A stretch of 64,000 bases of DNA from Burkholderia sp. WSM2232 (GCF_000472545.1 NZ_KI421432.1:418577-482576), one strand, 5' to 3'. Numbered from the stretch's first letter, positions 42,354 through 51,693 are shown. Notes: a model not told the origin generated them from the letters alone. Made by a program: numbers and translations.

Positions 42354-43313
42354 TCAGGCTTGCAACGCGTCCCACATTTCCTTGTCGCGCTGCGCGGTCC
42401 AGATGCGCGGATGGGTAATGCCGCTCGCTTCGTCGTACGCGCGCGAGACGTCGAACGGCAAACAATGTTCGTAGATGAACACATGGCCGAACTTCGGGTC
42501 CATTGCCTTGCGCGTGTGCGCCATAGCGGCCTTCAGGTCCAGCTTCTGCGCGACGGCTTCACGGCCTTGCTGCAGGAGCGTGGTCACGAAATCTTTCGTG
42601 TAGTCGAGGCCCTTGTTGACGTCTTCGGGCGTGGTTAGCGCGGGGCCGCGGCCCGGCACCAGTTTTTCGGCGTTGAGCGCACGCAGTGCTTCGAGCGTGG
42701 CGGGCCATTGTTCGAGTTGCGCGTCGCCGCAATAGCAGGCTGCGTCGTATTCGACCAGATCGCCCGAAAAAAGCACCTTTTGCGACGGCAGCCACACCAC
42801 CGTGTCGCCCTTCGTGTGACCGGCGCCCAGATGCGCGATACGCACTTCCAGCTTGCCGAGGAACAGCGTCATTTCTTTTTCGAAGACGAGCGTGGGCCAT
42901 GTCAGCCCCGGCACGGTTTCGACGCCGGCGAAAAGGCGCGGAAAGCGTTCGATCTCCGACTTCATGTCTGCTTCGCCGCGCTCGACGATCATCTCGTAGG
43001 TACCGCGGCTCGCAATGATTTCCTGCGCGCCTTCCTTGAAATACGCCGACGCGCCCAGCACGCGCACCGCGTGATAGTGCGAGAGCACGACGTATTTGAT
43101 CGGCTTGTCGGTAACGCTGCGAATCTTCGCGATAAGGTCTTGCGCCATGGCCGGCGTTGCGGTGGTGTCGACGATCAGCACACCGTCGTCGCCAATGATC
43201 ACGCCCGAGTTCGGATCGCCTTCGGCCGTGTAGGCGTAGGCGTTCTCGGACAACTGGGTCCACGTGACTTTCTTGACTTCCAGATCGGCCTGCGATGCGA
43301 ATGCCTTTGCCAT
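42354..43313 (-). CDS. MBL-fold metallo-hydrolase-like protein with altered zinc motif
   Basis: This 319-residue metallo-beta-lactamase fold protein has the usual HxHxDH changed to H79-Y-H81-A-V83-R84. The downstream ligands GHTKGDT and FSGDLVEYDA are kept. With Asp and His missing, one metal site is probably lost or rebuilt. It is first gene of the minus-strand catabolic operon, behind an overlapping divergent promoter region. It may open a ring-cleavage or lactone product or act on a thioester. I chose ATG 43313 (MAKAFAS); the upstream extension is not conserved-looking. Confidence 0.8.
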   Translation of the reverse strand: MAKAFASQADLEVKKVTWTQLSENAYAYTAEGDPNSGVIIGDDGVLIVDTTATPAMAQDLIAKIRSVTDKPIKYVVLSHYHAVRVLGASAYFKEGAQEIIASRGTYEMIVERGEADMKSEIERFPRLFAGVETVPGLTWPTLVFEKEMTLFLGKLEVRIAHLGAGHTKGDTVVWLPSQKVLFSGDLVEYDAACYCGDAQLEQWPATLEALRALNAEKLVPGRGPALTTPEDVNKGLDYTKDFVTTLLQQGREAVAQKLDLKAAMAHTRKAMDPKFGHVFIYEHCLPFDVSRAYDEASGITHPRIWTAQRDKEMWDALQA

Positions 43314-43445
43314 GCTCGTCTCCCTCATAAGTTGGACATGGGGCGAGACGGCCGGCCGCGCGCCGGGGCGCAAGCTGACATTATTGAAGGTTGTCTCGCC
43401 CCGATTTTGATTCTGTGACTGCGACGGTGTTGTCGGGGTAAATGT

Positions 43446-43497
43446 ATCTTAGGACCGGGGCTCTTTATTTGTCAATAGCGAAATGTATCGCTATACG
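43446..43497. promoter_or_regulatory. Overlapping divergent promoters with IclR operator
   Basis: On the plus strand TTGTCA (43469-43474), 17 bases, TATACG (43492-43497) faces the IclR genes. On the minus strand TTGACA (43475-43470), 18 bases, TAAGAT (43451-43446) faces the MBL operon. The two -35 boxes overlap. A perfect inverted repeat, ATAGCGA-N6-TCGCTAT (43475-43494), fills the plus promoter. AAATGTATC occurs twice. This fits one IclR protein controlling both directions. Confidence 0.7.
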
Positions 43498-43592
43498 CAA
43501 ATCTTGCAGCAGCTAACATGACGAGCAGGGACAGTCGCGGTGCGCGGTCCCGGTTCGGTTAACATGGACCTTTTTAACGGACAGGCGCGGGT

Positions 43593-44456
43593 GTGAGCAA
43601 AGCAGTGAAAGCAGCCGAAGGCGTGATGGGCAAAGGCCCGGGCGCCAACGAGACAGCGGAAGGCAGCAAGACGCAGCGCGGCATTCAGAGCGTCGAAGTG
43701 GGCGGACGACTGTTGCTCGCGCTGGCGCAGGCCCGCGTGCCGCTGGCACTGTCCGATCTGGCCGTTGCCGCCGAGCTGGCGCCGGGGCAGGCGCACGCTT
43801 ATCTGGTGAGCCTGAGCCGACTCGGTCTCGTCAAGCGCGACGAGTTGTCGGGCCGCTATGAGCCGGGACCCTTGTCATTGCGGCTTGGGCTGCTGCATCT
43901 GGAACATCAGCCGGCGTTTCGTGCCGCCGTGCCGCGCGTGGCTGCGCTCGCTGAAGCAATCGGCTTTAGCGTGGCCATTTGTATTGCCGGGCCGCAAGGA
44001 CCGACCATCGTCCGCTACGAGCATGCGGGTTTTCCGCTGCATGTGAATCTGCACGTGGGCACAGTCATGTCGCTGCCGGCGACATCGACGGGACGCGTGT
44101 TCTGCGCTTGCCTGCCGCGCGAAAAGCTCGAGGCGATGTGGGCAAACCAGTCGGGCGCAGCAGAAAGCGGGGCGAGCGCGCCGCGCGACGCCGCATTTCA
44201 GGCGTCGCTGGAAAGGATCCGCGCGCGCGGGCTGGAGTGCAGTGTGGACGCGCCGAGTCCCGGCATCAGCAGTCTGAGCGCGCCGGTGTTCGACGAGCAC
44301 GGACATCTGGCGCTGGCGTTGACGGTGATCGGCTCGACCGGCGCAATCAATGCAGCCGCCGAGGGCCCGACCGCTCGCGCGCTCGTCGCCACCGCTCGCG
44401 AAATCGGCGCGCAACTCGCGCTTGAACCTTCATTGCTTGCATCGTCCGCATCGTGA
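43593..44456 (+). CDS. IclR family transcriptional regulator (first of tandem pair)
   Basis: This 287-residue protein has an IclR winged helix domain (RGIQSVEVGGRLLLALAQAR, then LSDLAVAAELAPGQAHAYLVSL) and an effector domain (GFSVAICIAGPQGPTIVRYE, LPATSTGRVFCACLP). IclR proteins sense aromatic acids or other small ligands and repress or activate. The start is GTG 43593. It overlaps the second IclR gene by 4 bases and is divergent from the catabolic operon. Confidence 0.88.
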   Translation: MSKAVKAAEGVMGKGPGANETAEGSKTQRGIQSVEVGGRLLLALAQARVPLALSDLAVAAELAPGQAHAYLVSLSRLGLVKRDELSGRYEPGPLSLRLGLLHLEHQPAFRAAVPRVAALAEAIGFSVAICIAGPQGPTIVRYEHAGFPLHVNLHVGTVMSLPATSTGRVFCACLPREKLEAMWANQSGAAESGASAPRDAAFQASLERIRARGLECSVDAPSPGISSLSAPVFDEHGHLALALTVIGSTGAINAAAEGPTARALVATAREIGAQLALEPSLLASSAS

Positions 44457-45280
44457 CCGAACACCCTTCTCCCGTTTCCGCGGATGCGAAACCGCAACGC
44501 GGCATCCAGTCGCTCGACAGCACCGGAGAGCTGCTGGCCGCGCTCGTCGCGGCGGCGCGGCCATTAAGCTTGCGCGACCTCGCAGCCGCAGCGGGTATGC
44601 CGCCGGCAAAGGCGTTCCCGCATCTGGTGAGCCTCCTGAAAACCGGCTTGCTAAGCCGCGATGCGTCCGGTTGTTTCGAGGCCGGGCCGCTCGCGCTGGA
44701 ACTCGGTTTGATCAACCTGCAGCGCCTTTCGCCGACGCGCGAGGCTGAGCCCGAAGTGGTGGAACTGGCGGCATCCACTGCGATGAGCGTCGCAATGGCG
44801 GTGCTCGGTCCGCTCGGGCCAACTGTGGTGCGGCTGGAGGAATCGCCGCGTCCATTGCATGTGAGTTTGCGCGTAGGCACGGTGATGTCGCTGGTGAACA
44901 CGGCGATCGGGCGAGTCTTCGCGGCGCATATCGCAGACGACGTGCGCGCCGGGCTGCTCGCGCAGGACCCGTTGCGCCTCGCAGGGGCGAACGAAGCCGA
45001 TATTTTCGCGGACCAAGGCACGCCGCCGGCGCTGAAAAAGACCTACGCGCAACGCCTTGCCCAGATCCGCGCGGACAGCATCGACACGGCGCTGAGCCGC
45101 CCCGTACCGGGCATCGACACACTCGCTGCGCCGGTGTTCGATCACACCGGCAGCATCTGCCTGGTGCTCGCGCTGATGGGGCCGAGCGGCAGCTTCGACA
45201 GCGCCGTGACAGCCGGGCCCGCGCAGACGTTGCGCACGGCAACGCTGCGCCTGTCGCGCCGGTTTGGGTGGATGGGGTGA
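44453..45280 (+). CDS. IclR family transcriptional regulator (second of tandem pair)
   Basis: This 275-residue paralogue of the preceding gene has the same layout: RGIQSLDSTGELLAALVAAA, MPPAKAFPHLVSLL helix, PLGPTVVRLEESPRPLHVSLR and VNTAIGRVFAAH in the effector domain. The 4-base overlap (GTGA) means translational coupling and probably fixed stoichiometry. The two may form a heteromer or sense different ligands of the same pathway. Confidence 0.88.
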   Translation: MTEHPSPVSADAKPQRGIQSLDSTGELLAALVAAARPLSLRDLAAAAGMPPAKAFPHLVSLLKTGLLSRDASGCFEAGPLALELGLINLQRLSPTREAEPEVVELAASTAMSVAMAVLGPLGPTVVRLEESPRPLHVSLRVGTVMSLVNTAIGRVFAAHIADDVRAGLLAQDPLRLAGANEADIFADQGTPPALKKTYAQRLAQIRADSIDTALSRPVPGIDTLAAPVFDHTGSICLVLALMGPSGSFDSAVTAGPAQTLRTATLRLSRRFGWMG

Positions 45281-45402
45281 GCTACGGATTCGCGAGCGGT
45301 AGCGCAGGCCGCAGTGGCAACCCAGGTCACAGCCACAGCCGCTGCCAGGCTCACAGCCGCATCCACAAACCCCGCGGCGCAGGCGCTAGTTAGTCCGCCT
45401 TC

Positions 45403-46263
45403 CTAATCGCCCGTTTGCGGCTCATGCGACGACAACCGCGCCTTCGCATGCCGCATCTTCTCCAGCGTCTTCGGGCCGGCCTTGAGCGCGACGCCAATGG
45501 CGAGTGCGTCCATGATGCACAGATGCACGAGCCGCGACACGCCCGGCGTATTCGGATCAATCGGGCTGGGTACGCGCAGCAGCAGCGCAATGTCGGCGAG
45601 CCATGCGAGGCGCGAGCCGACATTGGTCAGCGCGATGGTGGTCGCCCCGCGTTCCTTTGCGATCTGAATGCTTTCGTTCACCTCGACGCTGCGCCCCGAG
45701 TGCGAAATACCGAAGGCCACGTCGCCTGGCTCCATCATGCCCGCGTACAGGCGTTGCAAGTGCGCGTCGGTAAAAGCGCTGGCCGCGATGTCGAGGCGCA
45801 GCAAGCGCAGCGCTGCGTCCTGCGCGACGAGCCCCGACCCGGAGCCGACGCCAAAGAAGAACACACGCCGCGCGCTAGCGAGCGCCGCAATCGCGCTTTC
45901 CACCACGGCGGGGTCCAACGCGCCGCGCGCGTGCGTGATGCCCTCGACCGCGGCTTCGCCTACTTTGTCCATCAACGTTTGCACGTCGTCGTCCCGCCCA
46001 ATTGCGGCGGACGAATACGGCAGTCCGCCCGCCACACTCTGCGCGAGTTGCATCTTGAAGTCACGCAGACCGTGCGCGCCGATGGCCCGGCAAAAGCGCG
46101 TAACCGAAGGCTCGGAGACGTCCGCGCGCTGCGCGAGTTCAGTGATGCTCGCGCGCATCGCAAAGTCGACGTCGTTCAGCACCATGTCGGCGACCTTGCG
46201 TTCGGCGGGCCGCAAACTGACCAGTGCGCTGCGGATGTGGGGAATCAAGTTCGGTGCGGACAC
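45403..46263 (-). CDS. RpiR/HexR family regulator with SIS sugar-phosphate domain
   Basis: This 286-residue protein has an N-terminal RpiR helix-turn-helix (LRPAERKVADMVLNDVDFAM, ITELAQRADVSEPSVTRFCRA) and a SIS domain (VFFFGVGSGSGLVAQDAALR, FGISHSGRSVEVNESIQIAK) that binds a phosphosugar. The GTG start at 46263 gives VSAPNLIPHIRSAL. It is the last gene of the minus-strand part of the sugar cluster. The palindrome TGTAA-N5-TTACA at 48252 is a good operator candidate. Confidence 0.87.
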   Translation of the reverse strand: MSAPNLIPHIRSALVSLRPAERKVADMVLNDVDFAMRASITELAQRADVSEPSVTRFCRAIGAHGLRDFKMQLAQSVAGGLPYSSAAIGRDDDVQTLMDKVGEAAVEGITHARGALDPAVVESAIAALASARRVFFFGVGSGSGLVAQDAALRLLRLDIAASAFTDAHLQRLYAGMMEPGDVAFGISHSGRSVEVNESIQIAKERGATTIALTNVGSRLAWLADIALLLRVPSPIDPNTPGVSRLVHLCIMDALAIGVALKAGPKTLEKMRHAKARLSSHEPQTGD

Positions 46264-46326
46264 CCGGTGTTCCTCAAGGGTTAGATGAATCCGCGTCGTT
46301 CGCAGCTTCAATCGGCAACACGCGGC

Positions 46327-47409
46327 TCAGACCAGCCTGCGTCCACTCTCCGTATCGAACAGGTGAATGTGAGCCGCGGGCAGGCGCAGCGTGACGCGCT
46401 CGCCCGGCTGCATCTCCGAGCGTTGACGCGTCGTCACGCACCACGTGTTGCCGCCTATTTTCCCGTACAAGTGCGTCTCTGCGCCAGTCGGCTCGATTAC
46501 CTCGACCTGCATGGTGACGTCGGGCGTCTGCGTGACGGTTTCAATGTGCTCGGGGCGCACGCCCAGCGTCACCTTCGCGCCGGTTGTGGCCGACGCAGGC
46601 GCGCCTTCCAGCACGATCTCGCTGCCGTCCGCGAGCTTCAATGCGAGCCCCGAAGCGTGCGCGTGCTTCACCACGATGCCCTCTGCGAAATTCATTGAAG
46701 GCGAGCCGAGGAAACTCGCGACGAACAGATTCTCCGGACGGTCATACAATTCGAGCGGACGCCCGATCTGTTCGATTCGCCCCGCGTTCATCACGACGAT
46801 GCGATCGGCCATTGTCATCGCTTCTATCTGATCGTGCGTCACGTAAATCACCGTGTTTTTCAGGCGCTGATGCAGTGCCTTGATCTCCGTGCGCATTTGC
46901 ACGCGCAGCTTTGCGTCGAGATTGGAGAGCGGCTCGTCGAACAGAAACAGCGACGGCTCGCGCACCACCGCGCGGCCCATCGCGACGCGCTGGCGCTGGC
47001 CGCCCGACAACGCGCGCGGCAGGCGCTCGAGATAGCCGCTGAGGTTGAGCATCTTCGCGGCGGCCTCGATGCGCGGCTTGAAACTGGCCGGCGCTTCCTT
47101 GCGGATTCGCGGACCAAATGCGATATTTTCGTAGACCGAAAGATGCGGATATAACGCGTAGCTCTGGAACACCATCGAGATATTGCGCTGCTGCGGCGGC
47201 AGATGATTCGCGCGCGTTTTGCCGATCAGCAGATCGCCGCCGCTGATTTCCTCGAGCCCCGCCACCATGCGCATGAGCGTGCTCTTGCCGCAGCCCGACG
47301 GACCGACCAGCACGACGAACTCGCCGTCGTCGATGTGCAGGTCGATGCCGTGCACCACCTGCGTATCGCCGTAGCGTTTGTAGATGCCGCTCAGTTGCAC
47401 TGCTGCCAT
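46327..47409 (-). CDS. Sugar ABC transporter ATP-binding protein (UgpC/MalK type)
   Basis: This 360-residue protein has Walker A GPSGCGKST, signature LSGGQRQRVAMGRA, Walker B LFLFDEPLSNLD and a C-terminal TOBE/MalK-type regulatory domain (GVRPEHIE, HLYGKIGGNTW). It drives uptake with the binding protein (48489) and two permeases (49914, 50801) encoded divergently. It lies 27 bp after the SDR gene on the minus strand. Confidence 0.92.
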   Translation of the reverse strand: MAAVQLSGIYKRYGDTQVVHGIDLHIDDGEFVVLVGPSGCGKSTLMRMVAGLEEISGGDLLIGKTRANHLPPQQRNISMVFQSYALYPHLSVYENIAFGPRIRKEAPASFKPRIEAAAKMLNLSGYLERLPRALSGGQRQRVAMGRAVVREPSLFLFDEPLSNLDAKLRVQMRTEIKALHQRLKNTVIYVTHDQIEAMTMADRIVVMNAGRIEQIGRPLELYDRPENLFVASFLGSPSMNFAEGIVVKHAHASGLALKLADGSEIVLEGAPASATTGAKVTLGVRPEHIETVTQTPDVTMQVEVIEPTGAETHLYGKIGGNTWCVTTRQRSEMQPGERVTLRLPAAHIHLFDTESGRRLV

Positions 47410-47436
47410 GCTGTCCTCATCGTGTGCGGGTTTGGG

Positions 47437-48210
47437 TCAAAGCGATTCGAGCGTCAGTTCTTGCGCCATCAAGCGGTTGCCGGCCATCAAGCCGCCGTCG
47501 ACCGGCAGCGCGACGCCGGTAATGACGCGCGCCATGGGGGAAGCGAGAAACAGTACGGCGTCGGCGATATCGTCAGGCGTGGCGAAATCGCGTAACGGGT
47601 ACCACTTCTTCAGGTCCTCGAAGACTTGCGGGTTCTTTTCCACCCGCGCCTGCCACGCCTGGGTCTTCACGGTGCCTGGACACACGATGTTCGCGCGGAT
47701 GCCATAACGGCCCAGTTCGAGCGCGAGCGCCCTGGTATAACTGATCAAGCCGGCTTTTGCCGCGCTGTACGCGGGATGGCCAAGCGCGGCCATGCCGTTC
47801 ACCGAGCCGATCAGCACGAGCGCGCCGCGCGCGCGTTCGATCATGGAAGCGCGCACGGCCTCCACCGTGTGATAGGTGCCGTTCAGGTTGAGATGGATAT
47901 CGCGCTGCCAGCTGGCGACGTCCGTCGTGGCAAGCGTAAGCCCTTCGGCGGCGCCCGCGTTTGCGACGAGCACATCCACCGGGCCGCGCTTGACCACGGC
48001 GGCGGACACGGCCTGCTGCACCGCGGCGGCGTCGCCGAGATCCGCAACCAGCGGGGTTATGCGCGATTCACCGAGCTGCTTTCTCAGGCGATCGAGCGCG
48101 GAGGCGTCGATGTCGAGCGCCAACACGGTATCGCCTTCTTCGACGAAACGCCTGCACAACACACTGCCAATGCCGCCACAAGCGCCGGTTATCAACACCA
48201 CTCGATTCAT
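47437..48210 (-). CDS. SDR family oxidoreductase (probable polyol or sugar dehydrogenase)
   Basis: This 257-residue enzyme has TGACGGIGSVL, NAG, IGSVN and YSAAK of the classical SDR fold. The ending TGVALPVDGGLMAGN is typical. Being the only enzyme of an ABC uptake cluster for sugars or polyols, it probably oxidises the imported substrate. It is the first gene on the minus strand, divergent from the binding protein. Confidence 0.87.
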   Translation of the reverse strand: MNRVVLITGACGGIGSVLCRRFVEEGDTVLALDIDASALDRLRKQLGESRITPLVADLGDAAAVQQAVSAAVVKRGPVDVLVANAGAAEGLTLATTDVASWQRDIHLNLNGTYHTVEAVRASMIERARGALVLIGSVNGMAALGHPAYSAAKAGLISYTRALALELGRYGIRANIVCPGTVKTQAWQARVEKNPQVFEDLKKWYPLRDFATPDDIADAVLFLASPMARVITGVALPVDGGLMAGNRLMAQELTLESL

Positions 48211-48251
48211 TTTGACCTCGCATTCGCAGACACGGCGCGCTTCGCATTACG

Positions 48252-48266
48252 TGTAAATTTCTTACA
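48252..48266. promoter_or_regulatory. HexR-like palindrome in the divergent sugar promoter region
   Basis: TGTAAATTTCTTACA is TGTAA-N5-TTACA, closely like the known HexR site (TGTAATTAAATTACA). It sits 42 bp before the SDR start and in the divergent region, and the RpiR/HexR-type regulator is encoded in the same cluster. Its control is inferred. Confidence 0.6.
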
Positions 48267-48397
48267 GCAGCGTAGGGTAGCCACCGGCCCGTGTCCCGCA
48301 TAGTGGGCAACAGGCAGGCAGCGCGCACTGAGAATCTCCCTGTTTTACGGGCATCTTATGCACAAACCCGCGCGGTTAAAAATATCGCAGACCCTAC

Positions 48398-48426
48398 GTG
48401 ACAACCCATTTTTAGCCGTGTAGGAT
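48398..48426 (+). promoter_or_regulatory. Promoter of the ABC binding-protein operon
   Basis: GTGACA (48398-48403), a 17-base spacer and TAGGAT (48421-48426) form a fair sigma-70 promoter 63 bp before the binding-protein ATG. Confidence 0.5.
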
Positions 48427-48488
48427 TTTTTCAAACAATTCAACACACAGCGGCCGGCGACGGCAGCGAACCTGTTCAGGAGAGAGAA

Positions 48489-49721
48489 ATGTCGTTGCAT
48501 GCCCGTGCTTCCCTCGCGCTCGGCAAAGTCGCCGTGGCGCTCGCGTTTGCAGGTATCGCCGTAGCGGCTCATGCCGACACGGTCCGCGTGACCGTTGCGC
48601 ACTACAGCGACGCAACCGCTCCGTACTTCGAAAAGATGGCGCGCAACTTCGAGAAGGCCAATCCCGGCACCACCATCAAGATCGAAGACGTGAACTGGGA
48701 CACGCTGCAGCAGAAGCTGCAGACCGACATTTCCGGCAACGCTAACGCAGACCTCGCGATTGTCGGCACGCGCTGGCTGCTCGACTTTGTGAAGGACGAC
48801 GTGGCCGAACCGCTCGACGGCTACATGGACGCCAATTTCAAAGGACGTTTCATCGGTCCGTTCCTCGCGCCCGGCGAGATTAACGGCAAGGTCTATGGCC
48901 TGCCCATTGCAGCATCGGCGCGTGCGCTGTACTACAACAAGGACCTGCTCGCCAAGGCCGGCTATCCGGATGGTCCGAAAACCTGGAACGATGTGATCGA
49001 GGCGTCGAAGAAACTGAAGGCGCAAGGCGTTGCCGGCTTCGGTCTGCAAGGCAAGGAAATCGAAACAGACGTGTACTACTACTACGCGCTGTGGACCAAC
49101 GGCGGCGAGGTGGTCGGCAAGGACAACAAGGCGGCGTTCAATTCGCCAGCGGGCGTGAAGGCGGCCACGCTGTATAAATCGCTGATCGACCAGGGCCTGA
49201 CGCAGCCGGGCGTGACCGGCTATAGCCGTGAAGACGTGCAGAATCTGTTCAAGCAGGGCCGCGTGGCAATGATGATTTCCGCGCCGTTCCTTGCAAAGCA
49301 GATCAAGAAGGAAGCACCCAATCTCAAGTACGGCATCGATCCTATTCCGATGGGCAGCACGCACGCCACCTATGCGGTCACGGATTCGATCGTGATGTTC
49401 AAGAACTCGAAAGTGAAGAAGTCCGCGTGGAAGTTCCTCGACTATCTGTTCACGAAGGAACCGCGCGTCGAGTTCACGACCACAGAAGGCTTCTTGCCGA
49501 CCACCAAGGCGGAATCCACCGATCCGGCGTTCAATGATCCGGATACCAAAGCATTCGTTGCCTTGCTGCCCACCGCCCGCTTCGCGCCTACCGTGACGGG
49601 CTGGGAAGACACGGCCAAAGCCGTGACCGACGCTATGCAGTCCATTTATCTGGGCAAGGCGAAACCGGCAGATGCGCTGAATGCGGCGGCCAGCCAGGCC
49701 AACAAGTCGTTGGGCCATTGA
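48489..49721 (+). CDS. ABC transporter sugar-binding protein
   Basis: This 410-residue periplasmic protein has a signal peptide (about residues 1-29, ending AVAAHA) and a family 1 extracellular solute-binding fold (PYFEKMARNFEKANPGTTIK, GKVYGLPIAASARALYYNKD). AGGAGAGAG precedes the ATG. It delivers the sugar or polyol to the permeases downstream. Confidence 0.92.
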   Translation: MSLHARASLALGKVAVALAFAGIAVAAHADTVRVTVAHYSDATAPYFEKMARNFEKANPGTTIKIEDVNWDTLQQKLQTDISGNANADLAIVGTRWLLDFVKDDVAEPLDGYMDANFKGRFIGPFLAPGEINGKVYGLPIAASARALYYNKDLLAKAGYPDGPKTWNDVIEASKKLKAQGVAGFGLQGKEIETDVYYYYALWTNGGEVVGKDNKAAFNSPAGVKAATLYKSLIDQGLTQPGVTGYSREDVQNLFKQGRVAMMISAPFLAKQIKKEAPNLKYGIDPIPMGSTHATYAVTDSIVMFKNSKVKKSAWKFLDYLFTKEPRVEFTTTEGFLPTTKAESTDPAFNDPDTKAFVALLPTARFAPTVTGWEDTAKAVTDAMQSIYLGKAKPADALNAAASQANKSLGH

Positions 49722-49913
49722 TGCACGCGGCGCGCTGACCTGCGCTGACCTTGCGCTCACCGCTGCACGGCAGTTGCGCCGCCCTGATTGCAATTTCCGC
49801 CGCGGCAACGAGCGCGGCGCGCAATCGGCCCTCACGCTGGCTGCCTCCGACTAACCGGCCCATTCCGACGCGCCTGCACGCCTCATGCGGGCGCGTCTCA
49901 CGATCGAGCACGT

Positions 49914-50804
49914 ATGAGCCGTTCCGCTTCTTCACGTCTGCAAGCGCCCTGGCTGCTGATTGCGCCGAGCCTTGTGCTGGCGCTTTTCATCATCAGCTAT
50001 CCGATTTTCAACATCGTGTGGCAATCGCTGCACGAGGTGTCGCGTTTCGGCGCGATTCGCGACTTCAGTGGCTTGCAGAACTTCTATTCGATCTTCGGCG
50101 ACCCCACGTTCGTGGCGGCCGCGCGTCGTACGATTGTGTGGACGGTGTTCGTGGTCGGCGGTACGGTCGGGATTTCGGTGCCGGTCGCATTGGTGCTGAA
50201 TCAGGACTTCTACGGGCGCGGCGTCGCACGAACCATCGTCATGCTGCCGTGGTCCGTTTCGCTGACCATGACCGCGGTGGTCTGGCGCTGGGCGTTCAAC
50301 GACGACTACGGCATGGTCAACGTCACGCTTGAACGCCTCGGTTTGATTGGCGGTCCGATTCACTGGCTGGCAACGCCTGAGCTCGCGTTTCCCGTGGAAA
50401 TCGCAGTGGGCGTGCTGGTGTCGATTCCGTTCACCGTGACTATTCTGTTAGGCGGCCTGTCTTCGGTGCCCGGCGACATCTACGAAGCGGCGCGCATTGA
50501 CGGCGCGAGCGCATGGCAGCAGTTTCGCAAGCTGACGCTGCCATTGCTGCGGCCCTTCATCAATATGGCCATTCTGTTGAACGTGATCTACGTGTTCAAC
50601 TCGTTTCCGATTATCTGGGTCATGACGCAGGGCGGCCCCGACAACAGCACGCATATTCTCGTCACCTACCTATACGAACTCGGCTTCAGGCTCGGCCGAC
50701 CGGGCGAGGCAGCCGCAGTGTCGCTGATCATGCTCGTCATGCTGTTCGTTTTTTCGATGGCGTACTTGCGCCTGCAGCCGGCCAAAGAAGGAGAACCGTC
50801 GTGA
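49914..50804 (+). CDS. ABC sugar transporter permease 1 (MalF type)
   Basis: This 296-residue permease has six helices and the EAA loop YEAARIDGASAWQQFRKLTL, with LPLLRP following. It starts at ATG 49914, nearly 200 bp after the binding protein, and ends in GTGA, overlapping permease 2 by 4 bases. It forms the membrane channel with permease 2. Confidence 0.9.
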   Translation: MSRSASSRLQAPWLLIAPSLVLALFIISYPIFNIVWQSLHEVSRFGAIRDFSGLQNFYSIFGDPTFVAAARRTIVWTVFVVGGTVGISVPVALVLNQDFYGRGVARTIVMLPWSVSLTMTAVVWRWAFNDDYGMVNVTLERLGLIGGPIHWLATPELAFPVEIAVGVLVSIPFTVTILLGGLSSVPGDIYEAARIDGASAWQQFRKLTLPLLRPFINMAILLNVIYVFNSFPIIWVMTQGGPDNSTHILVTYLYELGFRLGRPGEAAAVSLIMLVMLFVFSMAYLRLQPAKEGEPS

Positions 50805-51652
50805 CGCTCAGCGCGAAAGCCAGACGCTCGCTGTGGTGCTGGATTGCCTTGTCGCCGTTGGTGGTGGTGGTGCTGTTTCCGTTCGCGGTCATGCTGTTCA
50901 CCGCACTGAAACCGGCTTCTGAGATTTTCGTTTATCCCGCGCGCTGGCTGCCGGTGCATTGGCAGTGGAGCAACTTCGCCGACATGTGGCAAGCCGCCAA
51001 TTTCGGCGTGGCGCTGCGCAACAGCACGGTTATCAGTCTGCTCTCCACGCTCCTCGCGCTCGCGGTCAGCTTGCCCGCCGCTTATGCATTGGCGCGCTTT
51101 CCGTTTCGGGGGCGCGGAACGTATCGCCAGTTCCTGCTCGTCACGCAGATGCTCTCGCCAATTCTGCTGGTTGTCGGCCTGTTCCGCCTCGCCGCGATGA
51201 TTCCTTATGGCGACGGCAATCTCGTCGACTCGAAAATTGGCGTGATCGTTTCGTATGCGGCCTTCAACATCGCCTTCGCTGTCTGGATGCTGTCTTCGTA
51301 TTTTCAAACGGTGCCGCGCGATCTGGAGGAATCAGCATGGCTGGAAGGATGCGGACGAACCCGGGCGGTTTTCAAGGTGTTTCTGCCGCTTGCCGTGCCC
51401 GCCATTGTGGTCACCGCGATATTCACGTTCATCAACGCGTGGAATGAATTCGCGGTGGTCTACACGCTGATCCGCTCGCCCGAGAACAAGACGCTTACCG
51501 TGCAGGTGACCGATATGGTCGCCGGCAAGTATGTTGTGCAGTGGCATCTGGTGATGGCCGCGACCCTTTGCGCGACGTTGCCGGTTTCGGTGGTATTCGC
51601 GTGGTTGCAGCGGTATCTGGTGAAGGGTCTGGCGCTTGGTGCAGTAAAGTAG
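50801..51652 (+). CDS. ABC sugar transporter permease 2 (MalG type)
   Basis: This 283-residue permease begins at a GTG (VTLSAKARRSLWCW) behind GAAGGAGAA and overlaps permease 1 by 4 bases. The MalG-type EAA loop is DLEESAWLEGCGRTRAVFKVFLP in variant form. Six helices are visible. An inverted repeat (CAGCGCTGA/TCAGCGCTG, 51664-51693) follows and may end the operon. Confidence 0.9.
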   Translation: MTLSAKARRSLWCWIALSPLVVVVLFPFAVMLFTALKPASEIFVYPARWLPVHWQWSNFADMWQAANFGVALRNSTVISLLSTLLALAVSLPAAYALARFPFRGRGTYRQFLLVTQMLSPILLVVGLFRLAAMIPYGDGNLVDSKIGVIVSYAAFNIAFAVWMLSSYFQTVPRDLEESAWLEGCGRTRAVFKVFLPLAVPAIVVTAIFTFINAWNEFAVVYTLIRSPENKTLTVQVTDMVAGKYVVQWHLVMAATLCATLPVSVVFAWLQRYLVKGLALGAVK

Positions 51653-51663
51653 TTTCAAGCGCA

Positions 51664-51693
51664 CAGCGCTGACGGTGGGCAGCTTCAGCGCTG
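51664..51693. other. Inverted repeat between convergent genes
   Basis: CAGCGCTGA and TCAGCGCTG (9 bp each, 12-base loop) lie between the permease 2 stop and the convergent DUF1330 gene. No T-run is present; a bidirectional terminator is possible. Confidence 0.4.
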
